Position numbers and translations under genes: made by a program. 21,465 nt of DNA from Ophiothrix spiculata (taxonomy: Eukaryota; Echinodermata; Ophiuroidea; Amphilepidida; Ophiotrichidae): NCBI GenBank assembly GCA_000969725.1, contig JXSR01S004047.1; one strand, written 5' to 3'. The notes under the pieces were generated by a model that was not told the origin of the DNA, ran no database searches, and saw only the letters and a program-made list of their open reading frames with translations. Shown here piece by piece: positions 1 through 10,016 of this stretch. Position 1 is the first letter of the stretch. Every line of letters starts with the position of its first letter.

Positions 1-673
1 CATTTTGCCGTGGTTAAATTTGTGATTATCAAAGTCAATTTGATTAATCATAACACTCAATAAGATAAAGCCCTTGAGAAATGTGTCATATAAGAAGATT
101 TATAGGTGAAAGATAATAATCAGTTTTGAAATTAGAAATTCTAAATGCAGCTCAGGATTGAAGTTCAAATCAGATAACGATTTGTTTTTAGAAAAATGGT
201 TAGGTTAAAGAAGTGTGTTTTTTTTTTTAATATATTATTTTTTTTCTTGTTTATATCTCATAGAATTTGAGACATAGACATAGATGACCAATCTTAAAGG
301 TACATGTATACGCAACTCTCGTATAAATTAAACACAGATAATGTTACCACATGAAAGCCATATTTTTCTCAAAACCCCTTCAGATTTTCATGCCCTAATC
401 ATGTTTCATTTAAGAGATATGCTCAAAATAGTGGTGAATTACTGGAGAATTCAATTCACAATAATAAATATTGTATAGTTTTTAATTGGTCATTCTCAGA
501 CACATTTTTACCTGTAGCATCAATATGGCTTGGGATATGCAAATCAAACTTCACAATTGTTGCATGAAAGTAATGACCCGTCATGAAAATGTGTATGTTC
601 AATTTGTCACCAGATTGGATACCTACTTTAACCCTTGTCCTTCTAAGCTATTTTTTGTAACACAGACTCTGGA

Positions 674-701
674 GGGGGGGGGGGGGTTGTTGCAACCCCC
701 C
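674..701. repeat. Poly-G / poly-C fold-back
   Basis: A run of 13 G (674-686) is followed by TTGTTGCAA and then six C, so the end of the G run can pair with the C run around TTGCAA-type bases. Read directly from sequence. G tracts of this length with complementary C runs occur inside short fold-back transposons, but no wider terminal repeat could be delimited here. Confidence 0.6.
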
Positions 702-1191
702 TAATATTTTGGAACGGAACTCCCTATGAATACATAATCATATAACATTATAAAGTACTTTCGGATCAAATGTTGACCAAAATCAAAATTATGCTATAAA
801 TGTTTTTAATATCAGATTTTCATTGTTCTTTTGGTCAATAAAGAAGTGGAATGATGATTCTAACACGTCTTGTAAGTTTGACTCATATAGCATGCATACA
901 TTTTTCAAAATGACGACTTAAACATTTCCAGGATTTCACCAAGCCCCAACTTTGACAGCCTACCCTTAAACCCCATCCTAGGTGATACCTTCCTAATTTT
1001 TTTTATCAAAATAAACGCAAGGATGTAAAAGAGATTACCCAAATGCCTGGGGTTGGTTGCTTTTTATGTAGCGCGGGGGGTAACACTTTGGAGGAAGAAG
1101 GTTAAAAGGCTGTATTTACATTAGGAATCATCTAAAATTGTGTAATATACCTTCAACTGTATTTGAAGATATTGCCAGTGAAATTATGTGT

Positions 1192-1217
1192 GAATTGCAC
1201 ACACAATTGTGCAATTC
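1192..1217. repeat. Perfect 9-bp-arm hairpin
   Basis: GAATTGCAC at 1192-1200 is repeated in inverted orientation as GTGCAATTC at 1209-1217, with an 8-base loop (ACACAATT). The arms are perfect. It lies in non-coding sequence and could be a cruciform-prone site or part of a decayed element; no function can be assigned. Confidence 0.6.
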
Positions 1218-2087
1218 ATACAATGTGACTGATTGAGTACATACTTACATTTTTGAAATCTTGACAGGACTCCAGAATCAAAGTAAATCCTTCATATTAA
1301 TTAACTTTCCAATGAAGGAGAGGTTTTAAACCTAGTTATCATAAATATCTGCTCCAAGAGGGGAAAAAAACCCTTTCCATAGCAAATACTTAAGCTTCCA
1401 CATGCCTATAAATTATAGAGATCCCAAAGATGTGTTTTGTTTTAAGAGGTTTTTATCTTGTTATTTCATATGTTCTGAAAAGGTCACCATACAGTCCTGT
1501 GACATTTCAAATGTATTAAGGATGTGTTTTTCTTCATACATAAAATAAAAAAGGTTTTGTCTTTAAATGTGTAATGGAATAGTGATATTATAACCTGAAG
1601 ATTTTCAACACAAATGTTCATTCCTTTTTTTTTATGTATAATTTTACTTTCGGGAAATTATTGGATTGTTAAGGGTTGATAAAAAATAATTGACTTAAAA
1701 AATAAATACTTTTTACTTATGATCTTGGTTTTTAAAATCTTTTTTAAGCAGATTTTATTGATTAAGCTTTGCCATGCAACAAAGGATTGCATGCAAGGAT
1801 ATAATACTGTAAACGGGATGTTTTCCGATCCCGAGTATAATTTTTCGCAAAATGTGACAATCATGAACTTTCCATGCATGTTAAATTAACATTTTTAAGC
1901 TTCATCACATTGACCTACACATAAACTGAACATATTTTCCAAGGTATATATTCACAGATGATTTGCAAAATTTGTGCAGATTAAACCTGCACAAAAAAAT
2001 AACTCTGTTTACTGTAACATTTGTGACATATGTATGCAATGATTTTAAAGTTCAATTCAGTATTTACCTTAACAGCTATATCCACAG

Positions 2088-2698
2088 ATTATATGAAGCA
2101 CATGGGGTCATACCTCTCCAGAATCCAGCCGTGCGCACTCCCGCAAGCTATGGCAAGACACACAAGGAACTTTTTCGGTGGACGTAGGCACTGGTTGCCC
2201 AGCGTTAGCCTACCCAGCATGCCTAGTATGCCTAGTGTTAATATGAACATATTGTCTCGTATCAGGGGTCAGAGTTCAGGTGAAGGTGATGAAGAAGACC
2301 CCGAACGAGAACATGAACAACAAGACGTTGATGATGAGACTCATGATGATATTGAGGGTGCATCGTCGGTTGAAATCCCACCAAGGGACGATCCTGAAGC
2401 ATGGGATACTGTATCAGAGGTGTACTGCACTGGTCGGGCAGGGAAGTGGTTACCGAGTATGCCAAGACCATCTATGCCCAGACCGTCTATGCCAAGGCCT
2501 AATATCCCTCGCCCAAGTATGCCCAGTATGCCCAGCAGGCCTAATATGCCTAATGTGAACTTAAATCTTTTGGCTCGTTTCCGAGGGCAACAAGGAAACG
2601 GCGAAAGCAGCAATAGTAATAGTGCAAGAGGACCTAATGAAACGTATAAATGTCGAAATGGCGTTGCTGCAACTGAACAAGAAGAGGACATTGCATAA
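2088..2698 (+). CDS. Terminal exon, duplicated MPS/MPRP-repeat protein
   Basis: The exon is proposed to start after the acceptor TATATCCACAG (AG at 2086-2087), with one base of the first codon in the previous exon, and to run about 202 codons to TAA at 2696-2698. If translation began inside it, Met codons at 2093, 2102 and 2150 are available. The protein has a basic start with RHTRNFFGGRRH and then two copies of one module. Module 1 (2192-2272, 27 residues) is WLPS, a short LPSMPSMPS tract, and VNMNILSRIRGQ. Module 2 (2447-2590, 48 residues) is WLPS, a longer MPRPS/MPRPN tract, and VNLNLLARFRGQ. Between them is a strongly acidic linker rich in Asp, Glu and His. The tail is Ser/Asn-rich and ends acidic (EQEEDIA). 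No signal peptide, membrane span or known domain is visible. I do not recognise the family. The duplicated, composition-biased pattern and clean frame argue that it is coding; upstream exons are not identifiable. Confidence 0.6.
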
Positions 2699-2740
2699 TT
2701 TGTATGCAGACAACTTTGTGTATTTACGTGATTCGAACCT

Positions 2741-2785
2741 GACCCTGCACTTTCAATAATATCATAAAGTGCCAGTTGCAGGGTC
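2741..2785 (+). repeat. Imperfect hairpin in 3' UTR
   Basis: GACCCTGCACTTT at 2741-2753 is mirrored by AAAGTGC...TGCAGGGTC at 2766-2785, with a short asymmetrical bulge on the right arm and a 12-base AT loop. Outside it, CTGA/TCAG bases could add a few pairs after an internal loop. It lies just 42 bases after the stop codon. It could be an RNA structural element; it is short for an animal microRNA precursor. Confidence 0.5.
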
Positions 2786-3404
2786 TTGGTCAGTGTTTTT
2801 ACTTGTAGAAAATAATTTGGATTCTTTCTTCGATACGAAACCCGTTATTTGTTGGTTTCTATACTCAGGAAGAATAGAATGGAATTGATGCTGAATTAAT
2901 GGATGAAATGGTGGACTTCTTCAAATTTTTGCCAAATAATGAAAAAAAAAGAAACATTGATCTATAATTTGTGATATAGGGCCTACATGATATCACCTGC
3001 CTTATTGATAAAACTGTTGGATGTGGCACAAATTATGGAACTTGAAATTTTATGGATTACGAAGTTTTTGGTTGAATTGAACCAAGTGGGTTGAGGTACA
3101 GTCACATAGGAAGAACGCTGATGAATTTATAACACCATAGAATTTGTATTCCATGGTTATTTGTCACTAACTTTTACTAACAGTCATTTGAGGAGCGCAG
3201 ATGTATTTGTGACACCAGAGAGTTTTGTTTACGCTAGAGAATTTGTATTGTATAATCATGGTTATGATAAAGCAATGTCACAACCAAATCTTCTAATCAG
3301 ATCGCCTGAAGAGTGTATGTGGAGGAGAAACTTTGTGTACAACAACTATTCAAGTCCAGAAGGTTTGAAGGATATTTTTTTAATTAAGCTATTGTGTAAG
3401 GCCA

Positions 3405-3410
3405 AATAAA
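3405..3410 (+). promoter_or_regulatory. Candidate poly(A) signal AATAAA
   Basis: This is the first canonical hexamer after the stop codon at 2698, placing a possible cleavage site about 15-30 bases further on. In AT-rich DNA such hexamers also arise by chance. Confidence 0.35.
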
Positions 3411-4204
3411 AAATATTATGTTTCACATCTGTTTTTTGAAGAAACAAAGGAGGAAGAGGGTTTTTATTTTTAAAATCTTTTTTTGAGACTTTGGTCCCAG
3501 TGTTCACAAACCTCACCTTAAATTTTCTGAAATACTTCATTATTCATTTTGTAAAGCTGTTTAATAAGTTTTGGCTTCTGAAAACATTTAAGAAAAACAA
3601 TTGATTTTTTTCAAAGTAAAAAGAAATTTAAAAGTATCTTCAGAAAAGAAATGTGAAATATTGACATGTTTTTACTTTGCCTTACGGAATTGAACTCATC
3701 TTTTTAACAAAGATGGTTCACCTATAATGTATGTTGCTAGAATATAACTCATTTTTCTTATGTGATAAAAAGACTTCAAAAAAGACCTACATCTGAAGAC
3801 AGTGAGTCATATTTGTGACGTGGATTAAATAAGGATATATTCCTTGTACATGTTACTATTTCTGCATATTTAGGATACAAGTTGTTTGATGACGATTATT
3901 GGATCCACTTGTGGGGAGAAATGTTTTGAGTTATGTTTGAAATTGCTATGCGATGGAATTTCATTGCAGAACAGGTTTTGTAATATTGAATAGAGTGTTA
4001 GCAAAATGGCTTTTAATACAGATCTTTGTTGTAAAGTATCATCAGGATCAGTAGAATAATATAAGTTTTAGTAATTCACTAATATTTTCCATTTTAACAT
4101 GATGACACTGTTGAAATCATTTGGCTGTTGGTATCGCTAGCTTCACTAGAGTTGTCAGTTAATTTTCACCAAACATGCCACAAAGTGTGGCAGTACAAAG
4201 AGTC
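3411..4204. other. AT-rich non-coding stretch
   Basis: I see no exon with matching splice sites, no inverted-repeat element and no RNA gene in this stretch. Confidence 0.5.
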
Positions 4205-4625
4205 CTTTCTATTTGTCAAATGAGTGTAAGAAAGTTGTGTCTTCTATGGCTGCCATGTATGTTTTTAACACCTTGTTACTAGAATGTTAACAATACATCA
4301 AAATGTTTCTCCCATATGTAAAAGTAAGTGGCTCTTGAAATGGTTATTCAGGTGACAGTGGGGCGCTCTACACGGGAGTGCAAATCCAGATGAAAACGCA
4401 TCTCCGTAAACCGCTTTGCAGCAAGACTGCGGCTACACGGGCGTCAGATCTGGATCTGCTGCACAGCACTCAGTGCACGCGTACGTGAAAGCGGTCTACG
4501 GAGATGCGGATCTCGGAGATGCGCATCTCCTAGATGCGTTTGCATCTGGATCAGCACTCCGTGTAGAGCGCCCCAATGTCAGATTGCAGATACAATTTTT
4601 TTGCACTCACATGACGATCTGTGAC
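4205..4625. mobile_element. Older TIR element, split by a hAT insertion
   Basis: The ends resemble the element at 7988-8193 read in reverse. The left end (about 4210-4258) has ATTTGTCAAATGAGTGTAAG and GGCTGCCATG, and the right end (4582-4620) has ATTGCAGATA and TTGCACTCACATGACGAT. The interior also aligns: ACACCTTGT..AATGT..CAAAATGT at 4269-4310 matches the reverse complement of about 8085-8130. A GC-rich element (4356-4578) interrupts it close to the right end. It is non-coding, so non-autonomous, and is more diverged than the 7988 copy. Confidence 0.65.
4356..4578. mobile_element. hAT-like MITE, nested
   Basis: The terminal inverted repeats begin CAGTGGGGCGCTCTACACGG on the left and CATTGGGGCGCTCTACACGG on the right (reverse complement of 4559-4578), one mismatch in the first 20 bases. 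CAGTGG-type ends are typical of hAT transposons. Flanking 8-mers TCAGGTGA (4348-4355) and TCAGATTG (4579-4586) look like a decayed 8-bp target duplication. Subterminal sequences also pair: CGCATCTCCGTAAACCGCTTT on the left has a counterpart on the right, and GATGCG/CGCATC boxes recur. It is far more GC-rich than its surroundings and has no coding capacity for a transposase. It lies inside the 4205-4625 element. Confidence 0.8.
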
Positions 4626-4932
4626 TTTGGTTCCAAGAACTCTAAACAGCATGCTGTACAAGTCTTGTATATACTTAGACAAGTAATATCCATAACAGTT
4701 GCAGAGGGTTACAGTAAGTTACATAAAGTGTCATAAATTTTATAAGGTGCTGCAGAACTTAATTTTCAAAAATCTTTCTTGTGACACGATCAAGGGAAAT
4801 GGGTCACATGTCGGCTATTTTCAATTTTGATTTTTCATTTCAACTTTTTTGCACATTAAAATAAATTTTGATTCAAACTCCCATCAGAATTGAGCATCTT
4901 GTTCTGCAGATAACAATATTTCTTGTATACAT

Positions 4933-5123
4933 CAGAGATGCCACTTTTCCGGATTTTTCCTGATTTCAGGATTTTTTTACTCCTTACTTGATTTTTCAGG
5001 ATTTTTTTTACTCCAAACTTACTATTTTCAGCCCTTTTTCAGCTTTTTGGGCAAAATTTACATGTATTTTCAGGATTTTCTGGAAGTTTCAGGATTTTCT
5101 AGTGATACTAAGTGGCATCTCAT
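4933..5123. mobile_element. Short TIR element, CAGGATTTT-rich
   Basis: CAGAGATGCCACTT at 4933-4946 is matched by AAGTGGCATCTCAT at 5110-5123 in inverted orientation. Inside, TCAGGATTTT recurs at least four times (from about 4966, 4997, 5069 and 5090), and a C-rich CCGGATTTTTCCTG box follows the left end. The CAGAGATGCC end is hAT-like, but no convincing 8-bp target duplication remains. No protein is encoded. Confidence 0.6.
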
Positions 5124-5586
5124 AGCAATGTAGAATTGAAACATTTTTCCACCAGTATTGCCTTGTAAGTTGTATTTCAAAGCTGTTATTTCCGACATCC
5201 GACTCATTTTTCGTGATCATGTCATGTATACTAATCAACTCATATTGGGACATATTATCTGAGCACAATGTCAAGTTTTGAAACTGTGCTTTGCAAAAGT
5301 GTTAAACCAATATTGATACATTTTCCCTGTGCCAGTTATGCACTTGTCAAATGATACTCTGTACCCCCAAGTCACCAACAAAGTGGGCTGCAGGTTTTTT
5401 CCCCTATATTTTTCATTTAGGAGGGGGGACTCAAATTTCAAAAGAAAAAGGATGATGAGCCTGTTGAAGCCAAAATGTGAAGGTACATACGAGCTAAAAA
5501 CTTGGTCTTAGTGGTACAAAATGTATTGGAAGTTTACAATTTTTTGGAGACTGACCATGTTTGTGGTGTCAGGAGGGGAGCAAGCC

Positions 5587-5601
5587 GGGGGGGGGGGGGG
5601 G
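5587..5601. repeat. Homopolymer run of 15 G
   Basis: Fifteen consecutive G, preceded by GGAGGGGAGCAAGCC. Length polymorphism and assembly error are likely at such a tract. Confidence 0.85.
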
Positions 5602-6772
5602 TCACTTACATTGATGGAAAGTATGGGTCTATGGAACTGATTTTTTCCATATAAATATGACTATGTGAGCTGAAAATCTCTCAAAATTAGGTTGAAAACT
5701 TAATTGAACATAATATGACAAAATGTTTAACAAATGTGTCACGACTTACTTGTTTTAGCTGTGGTGGCCTGCGTCCGGCATCCACCGAACTTCAATGCCT
5801 ACTGATGGAATTGAGTTTCCCGGGAGTCATTTTCTGTGAAAATGGGGTCTTCGGAACTGAAGTAATCTTGCAATGAGCATCTTGGGGAGCGGAAGAGGAG
5901 GCTTGAAAAGGGGGTCTTAAGGGCGGCACATACCAGATTCCTTAAATACAGGGGCCAAGGTTTGCCCAGGTATTGGTACCTAGGTCAACATGGTGTATGA
6001 CAAAAATTTGGATTCAAGTTGGTAATAATTTTTGATTACAACCATCGTCAGGTACTCAGGGGCAAGAGCATCATTTGATTAGTGCATTATGACAAAAATG
6101 AAAGAAAAACAGTTATTTGAATGATGGAAAATTGATTTACAATTATAAATATCTTGCCCATGTTTCAATGGGAATGTGTATAATAGTAACAGTATCATCA
6201 CAGTAAATTTATAATAGGCCACTTTTAGTCGGTTTGATATCTGTATATATAATTTGAGAAATATCAATATTTTTTCTTCTAAAAAGGAATTAGATCCATG
6301 TAAGATCAATATCAATTAACATTTGATATTTTCATATGAAGTTGTTATAAGCTGTTATAGGCTTAAGAAAGTTGATTCCTTTTCCTGTGAACCCTGCCAA
6401 ATTTTTGTATCGCCTGAGTTTACTGGATATTTTATTTACTGGCTATATACAAAATAAGGTATCAAGATGGAATTATGAGTTTTAAAAATTGCTTAATATA
6501 CTGTCACATACAAACCCTCTATACTGTAGATTTTTAAACCCACTGGTACCCCCAGGGCAGGGGATCCACTCATATATGAAGCATGTTGGTGCTCTTCTAA
6601 AAAGCATCCTTAAAGGAGCTTGGTCCAATTTTTCCAAATTAAGTTTTAATGTCATATGAAAGATGACCACTCAAAAGATTTAAGTTTCAAATTTCAGCTC
6701 AATCGGTCTGACTGTTTTGATTTTATGTGCAATTTTGTATTTCATTGCCGCCTATACGTTACTGTGTAAAAT

Positions 6773-6793
6773 TAATTATGGTTACCATAATTA
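6773..6793. repeat. Near-perfect palindrome
   Basis: TAATTATGGT (6773-6782) and ACCATAATTA (6784-6793) are perfect inverted 10-mers around one central T. It resembles a dimeric protein-binding site (TAATTA is a homeodomain-type core), but there is no gene beside it to support a regulatory role. Confidence 0.5.
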
Positions 6794-7646
6794 GACACAT
6801 TTTAATGTTTTTCTTCAAAACGAAACGTAATTCAGCCGTGATAATTCACATGGGTTATGAGGGGAAAAAACATGAGCAACATTTTGAACATATTGAAAAT
6901 GACCCATAACCAAGAATAGTAAGGTTTTTCACCACTCTTTAACAAGGACAATGTTATGTTTTATCTAACCCTTTGCATAGATTCGTAAGGACTTTTCTAA
7001 TTGTAAATCCAACCCTTTTGTAAAAAAGTATAAGAAATTCCTGCCCATTACACGCACCCTTGTTTCTAAAGCAAGTAAATATAGGACATTCAATAAACTA
7101 GCCTGAGTCATAAAACGAAGCAACTATGACAAGGTAGCTCTATGCATGGAGGAAGTATCCTGTAAATTTACGTTTGTTTGCTAGAGGCAAAAATAGGTCT
7201 AAAAATGGTTAAAAATAGATGGTAATAGCGCCCTCAATAATCATTTGCCCATTGACTTTTATGTAAAATATCATTTCACAAAAAGTAGTGTATCTTAAAA
7301 ATGCAATTTTTTCATGTTCTAAAATGTTGGAACAATTATCAAATAGTAAATGTTTAATACTCAATACATATTTTGTATTATGACTCGGGCGATTCAAAAT
7401 AACATGTCCGCCAAAAACAAAGGTGCACGGTCAAGATGCCTGATCAGTTTGAAAGTTTGTAAAACAAAAATCATGTGATTGGATATTACTGCTTTTGTCA
7501 GAGACAAGTGTTGTCAAAAGTGGCATCCTTTTCCCATAAAATCAATGTTTTTTTTAACATGGGGACTTGTTGAAGGTGCAAAAACTATGTACCTGTATTC
7601 CGCTTTTTAGTTCACACAGATGCTTTACACTTTCATTATACGAGTT

Positions 7647-7661
7647 CCCCCCCCCCCCCCC
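7647..7661. repeat. Homopolymer run of 15 C
   Basis: Fifteen consecutive C between GAGTT and TTTGTCGG; one of four G/C runs of 12 or more bases in this AT-rich window (with 674, 5587 and 17384). Confidence 0.85.
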
Positions 7662-7987
7662 TTTGTCGGTCCCTTTTTATGTGCAGCATGCCAAGTCACA
7701 AGTCATAGTAAAAGTGACATTTTTTTCCTTTTGGCATTATTGATTAACTTTTTGTATTTGTACCATAACATTGTGCAATAAATAGATTTTGACAGTAGAT
7801 TGCCAAGTTAATGGTAGAGAAATAGGTTGTATCTTACTTTGTAACATTTTTTTCTTAAAATATTTGAGAGATCCTGGTATGGTGACTTTGAAAGTTGTCT
7901 AGCACACAACAGTAGACTATTGCTAGGCATTTCATTTTTGGAAGTTACCTCATTTTTTATTGTGGGCTTCGCTTTTGTCGTTCAGTC

Positions 7988-8193
7988 ATATATCGTCATG
8001 TGAGTGCAAGAGAGCGGTATCTGCAATAGCTGTCTTACATCATAAATTTCGATCGCACACTGCATGACCTCCAGTGACATAAGACAGGGACATTTTGAGG
8101 GAATTTTCACATTTTTGTGACAAGGTGTAAAATAAATATAACTTACGGCAGCCATTGCAGATGCGAACTTCTTGCACTCACATAACGATATAT
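7988..8193. mobile_element. TIR element (MITE), best copy of its family
   Basis: ATATATCGTCATGTGAGTGC at the left is matched in reverse complement at the right (ATATATCGTTATGTGAGTGC), and pairing continues with gaps through CTGCAATAGCTG / CTGCAATGGCTG to about 45 bases. It is 206 bp long with no coding capacity. The ends lie in TATA, consistent with a TA target duplication as made by Tc1/mariner-type elements. A second, older copy lies at 4205-4625 in the opposite orientation. Confidence 0.8.
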
Positions 8194-9074
8194 ATTTGTC
8201 TCCGATTCCTAACTATATGATTTTCATAAATTTTTAGTAAGCAAAATTTTTTGAAATTACATACATTTTCTCAATTTAATCATATTTAGTTAAACTTACA
8301 TCACATGTCTTACTAATCTATTACTGGCTCTCATTTTAATATATATTTTTTCCAGTATTGGATGGTTTACAGTAACAACAGACCCTTTTTAACCCAAATC
8401 GCTTAACATGTGGTTCTTTATTTGAAGCCGTATTCTTAACAGCAAAGTTTTACAGTTAGCTTGAACATAATAACACATGTTTGGTTAACTCAAACCTTTT
8501 ACCTGATTTCCCAGCTCAACAGCTACATTCAGAGATTGATTTAAGATCTTCCCACAATACACAGTAACAGCTCAGTGAGCATGAATAAACTAATGGAATG
8601 TTCAGGTCTAATTACTACTGCTGTGAATTTGTATGGGAAAGATATTGAATGTCATGCTAAATCAAACTGTATTATGGATGTGAAAACGTCATGCGACCAG
8701 AGATTTGTTAACATATTCATTGAGATAGTAGTATGGCCTTTCTCAAGGTTATTTTAATTATCCGGTCGCTTCACTAATAAATGTACTGTGCCAGATTTAA
8801 AACATGCATTTTACTGTAATGTTCAATGGGAAATGGTTCTCACTGTGGGTTGTTTTGAGCTATTGATTCCAAATTTTGAATGGAATTATGGTAAGTACTT
8901 AAAACACCCTCTGGGCTACATTCATGTGTTATCTATGTTTTATACTTATAACAGAAAACAATGAAACAAAGCCATAACAATTGTTAACAGCAAGTGAAGA
9001 TAACCCAAAACATTCTGCCATCAGTCCTAACAACTTTGTGATAATGAGTTGCTACAGCATTCAACTTCTTTAAT
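8194..9074. other. AT-rich non-coding stretch
   Basis: Nothing firm is seen. An acceptor-like TTTACCTGATTTCCCAG ends at 8514, but the frame after it closes within ten codons and no donor follows convincingly. The 60-codon frame at 8575-8757 has no recognisable features. Confidence 0.45.
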
Positions 9075-9297
9075 TATACTTTGATCAACACCAAATAGGC
9101 GGGCCTCTTCACATCGTGAATTGATACAGATAAGCGTGTGCGTACCTGAACACAGCATAACTGCACGAGACGCAGCGCGCGTTGCACGTGGGACTTGCGC
9201 ATGAGTATCTATGACGCGCGTGTAACTGGGATTATGTTTACTTGCGGATGAAGAAAAGCGTCATAATTCCCGCCTATTTAGTGTTGATCAAAGTATA
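9075..9297. mobile_element. MITE with 29-bp terminal inverted repeats
   Basis: TATACTTTGATCAACACCAA opens the left repeat (9075-9103) and the right repeat (9269-9297) is its reverse complement with one mismatch in 29. Both ends carry TATA, consistent with a TA target duplication. The interior is rich in CpG-containing GCGC and CACGTG-like words (about 9165-9190), unlike the flanks. It is 223 bp and non-coding, a clear non-autonomous DNA transposon, probably Tc1/mariner-mobilised. Confidence 0.85.
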
Positions 9298-9585
9298 GGT
9301 ATGTCAACACTGCTCCTCAAGTACACATGCAATGAAGTCTTGATGTAAAATCAAAGAATTTTAGATCTAATTTTTGTAAGTTTCCGATCTTTGCATTTCT
9401 TGTTTGTTTGTTATATTGTATTATTTGTATATAGCACTTTAAAGGGCGCTTTACAGTTGCTGGTTATAATTAATATTACAGAGCAGAGATGTGGTTGTAT
9501 TAATATGATAAATACAATTTCATCAATATATTACCCAATTAACCCATCGAAATGAGTCAATTGTCAATAGCCACCAAGTAATTTC

Positions 9586-9968
9586 TATAGGGGAACCAGT
9601 ATTCTCCGTCATTTTGATTCCACCGCCTTGTAAATCCTATGGAAAGGTGGCCATCTTGGATTGTCGCTCATGGAGGGTGAGTTATTGTACCTCCGGCAAT
9701 TTACGGCTACACGTGCCTCACTTCGAGAGTCTTCACCACTGATTAGCAGGAAAGGTGGCGTACTTTGATCATAGCAAGTTGTAATACACGCTACTTAAAA
9801 TGCAGACACGGTTTGCGCGTGAAACAAAATGCACACGCTGTATATGCGTTAAATGAAGATTTACGCGATCTGCCTGGCTATCGGGCCAAACTCCGAATAT
9901 ATCCAGAGGTACAATAACTCTTCTCCATGAGCAACGCAAGATGGCAGAGAATACTGGTTCCCCCTATA
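9586..9968. mobile_element. Fold-back MITE, TATAGGGGAACCAG ends
   Basis: TATAGGGGAACCAGTATTCT at the left (9586-9606) is matched at the right (9947-9968) with one extra base. A second pair lies inside: CCATCTTGGATTGTCGCTCATGG on the left from 9650, followed by GAGTTATTGTACCTC, matches the reverse complement of 9905-9944. The paired arms are thus over 60 bases with a gap, so the element folds back. It is 383 bp, with no transposase. Confidence 0.8.
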
Positions 9969-10016
9969 AAAATTCCTCGTTAGCTACACAAGTTTTATTT
10001 CATCACTAAATAGGTC

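Larger units (their letters stand above)
1..2087. other. AT-rich non-coding stretch
   Basis: I see no credible exon here; the short open frames have no coding-like composition or paired splice sites. It is probably intron or 5' flank of the + strand exon that starts at 2088. Small structures inside are a 13-base G run paired with a C run (674-701), a perfect short hairpin (1192-1217) and another small hairpin with six-base arms at 1814-1819 and 1828-1833. Confidence 0.6.
2699..3410 (+). other. Probable 3' UTR of the 2088-2698 exon
   Basis: AT-rich sequence follows the stop codon and reaches an AATAAA at 3405-3410. It contains an imperfect hairpin at 2741-2785 and weak internal repetition: a phrase like AGAATTTGTATT occurs near 3137 and again near 3237, each followed by a CATGGTTAT phrase. 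The extent is inferred from the poly(A) signal only. Confidence 0.4.
5124..7987. other. Gene-poor AT-rich stretch
   Basis: I find no exon pair I would defend. It holds a 15-G run (5587-5601), a 15-C run (7647-7661) and a near-perfect palindrome at 6773-6793. A GGTCTNYGGAACTGA phrase occurs twice (about 5626 and 5848), which suggests decayed copies of a repeat in 5570-5900. Confidence 0.5.

Noticed and set aside
2341-2691. A 116-codon open frame on the - strand, rich in Gly-Ile-Leu
   Set aside because: It is the antisense shadow of the repetitive MPRP exon; the Gly-Ile-Leu repeats are the complement of Met-Pro/Arg-Pro codons.
2731-2745. ATTCGAACC resembling the T-loop of a tRNA on the - strand
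   Set aside because: The flanking bases do not form the 5-bp T stem, and no acceptor or anticodon arm can be drawn around it.
3161-3409. An 82-codon open frame on the + strand
   Set aside because: No splice context and no recognisable pattern; it lies in weakly repetitive sequence after the stop at 2698 and is better read as 3' UTR.
4416-4736. A 106-codon open frame on the + strand
   Set aside because: It runs through the GC-rich hAT-like MITE and out of its right end, so the open frame reflects composition of the repeat.
8505-8550. AACAGCTACATTCAGAGATT resembles AACAGCTATATCCACAGATT at 2071-2090, suggesting a duplicated exon
   Set aside because: Similarity covers only about 27 bases and the frame here closes at once; probably chance.
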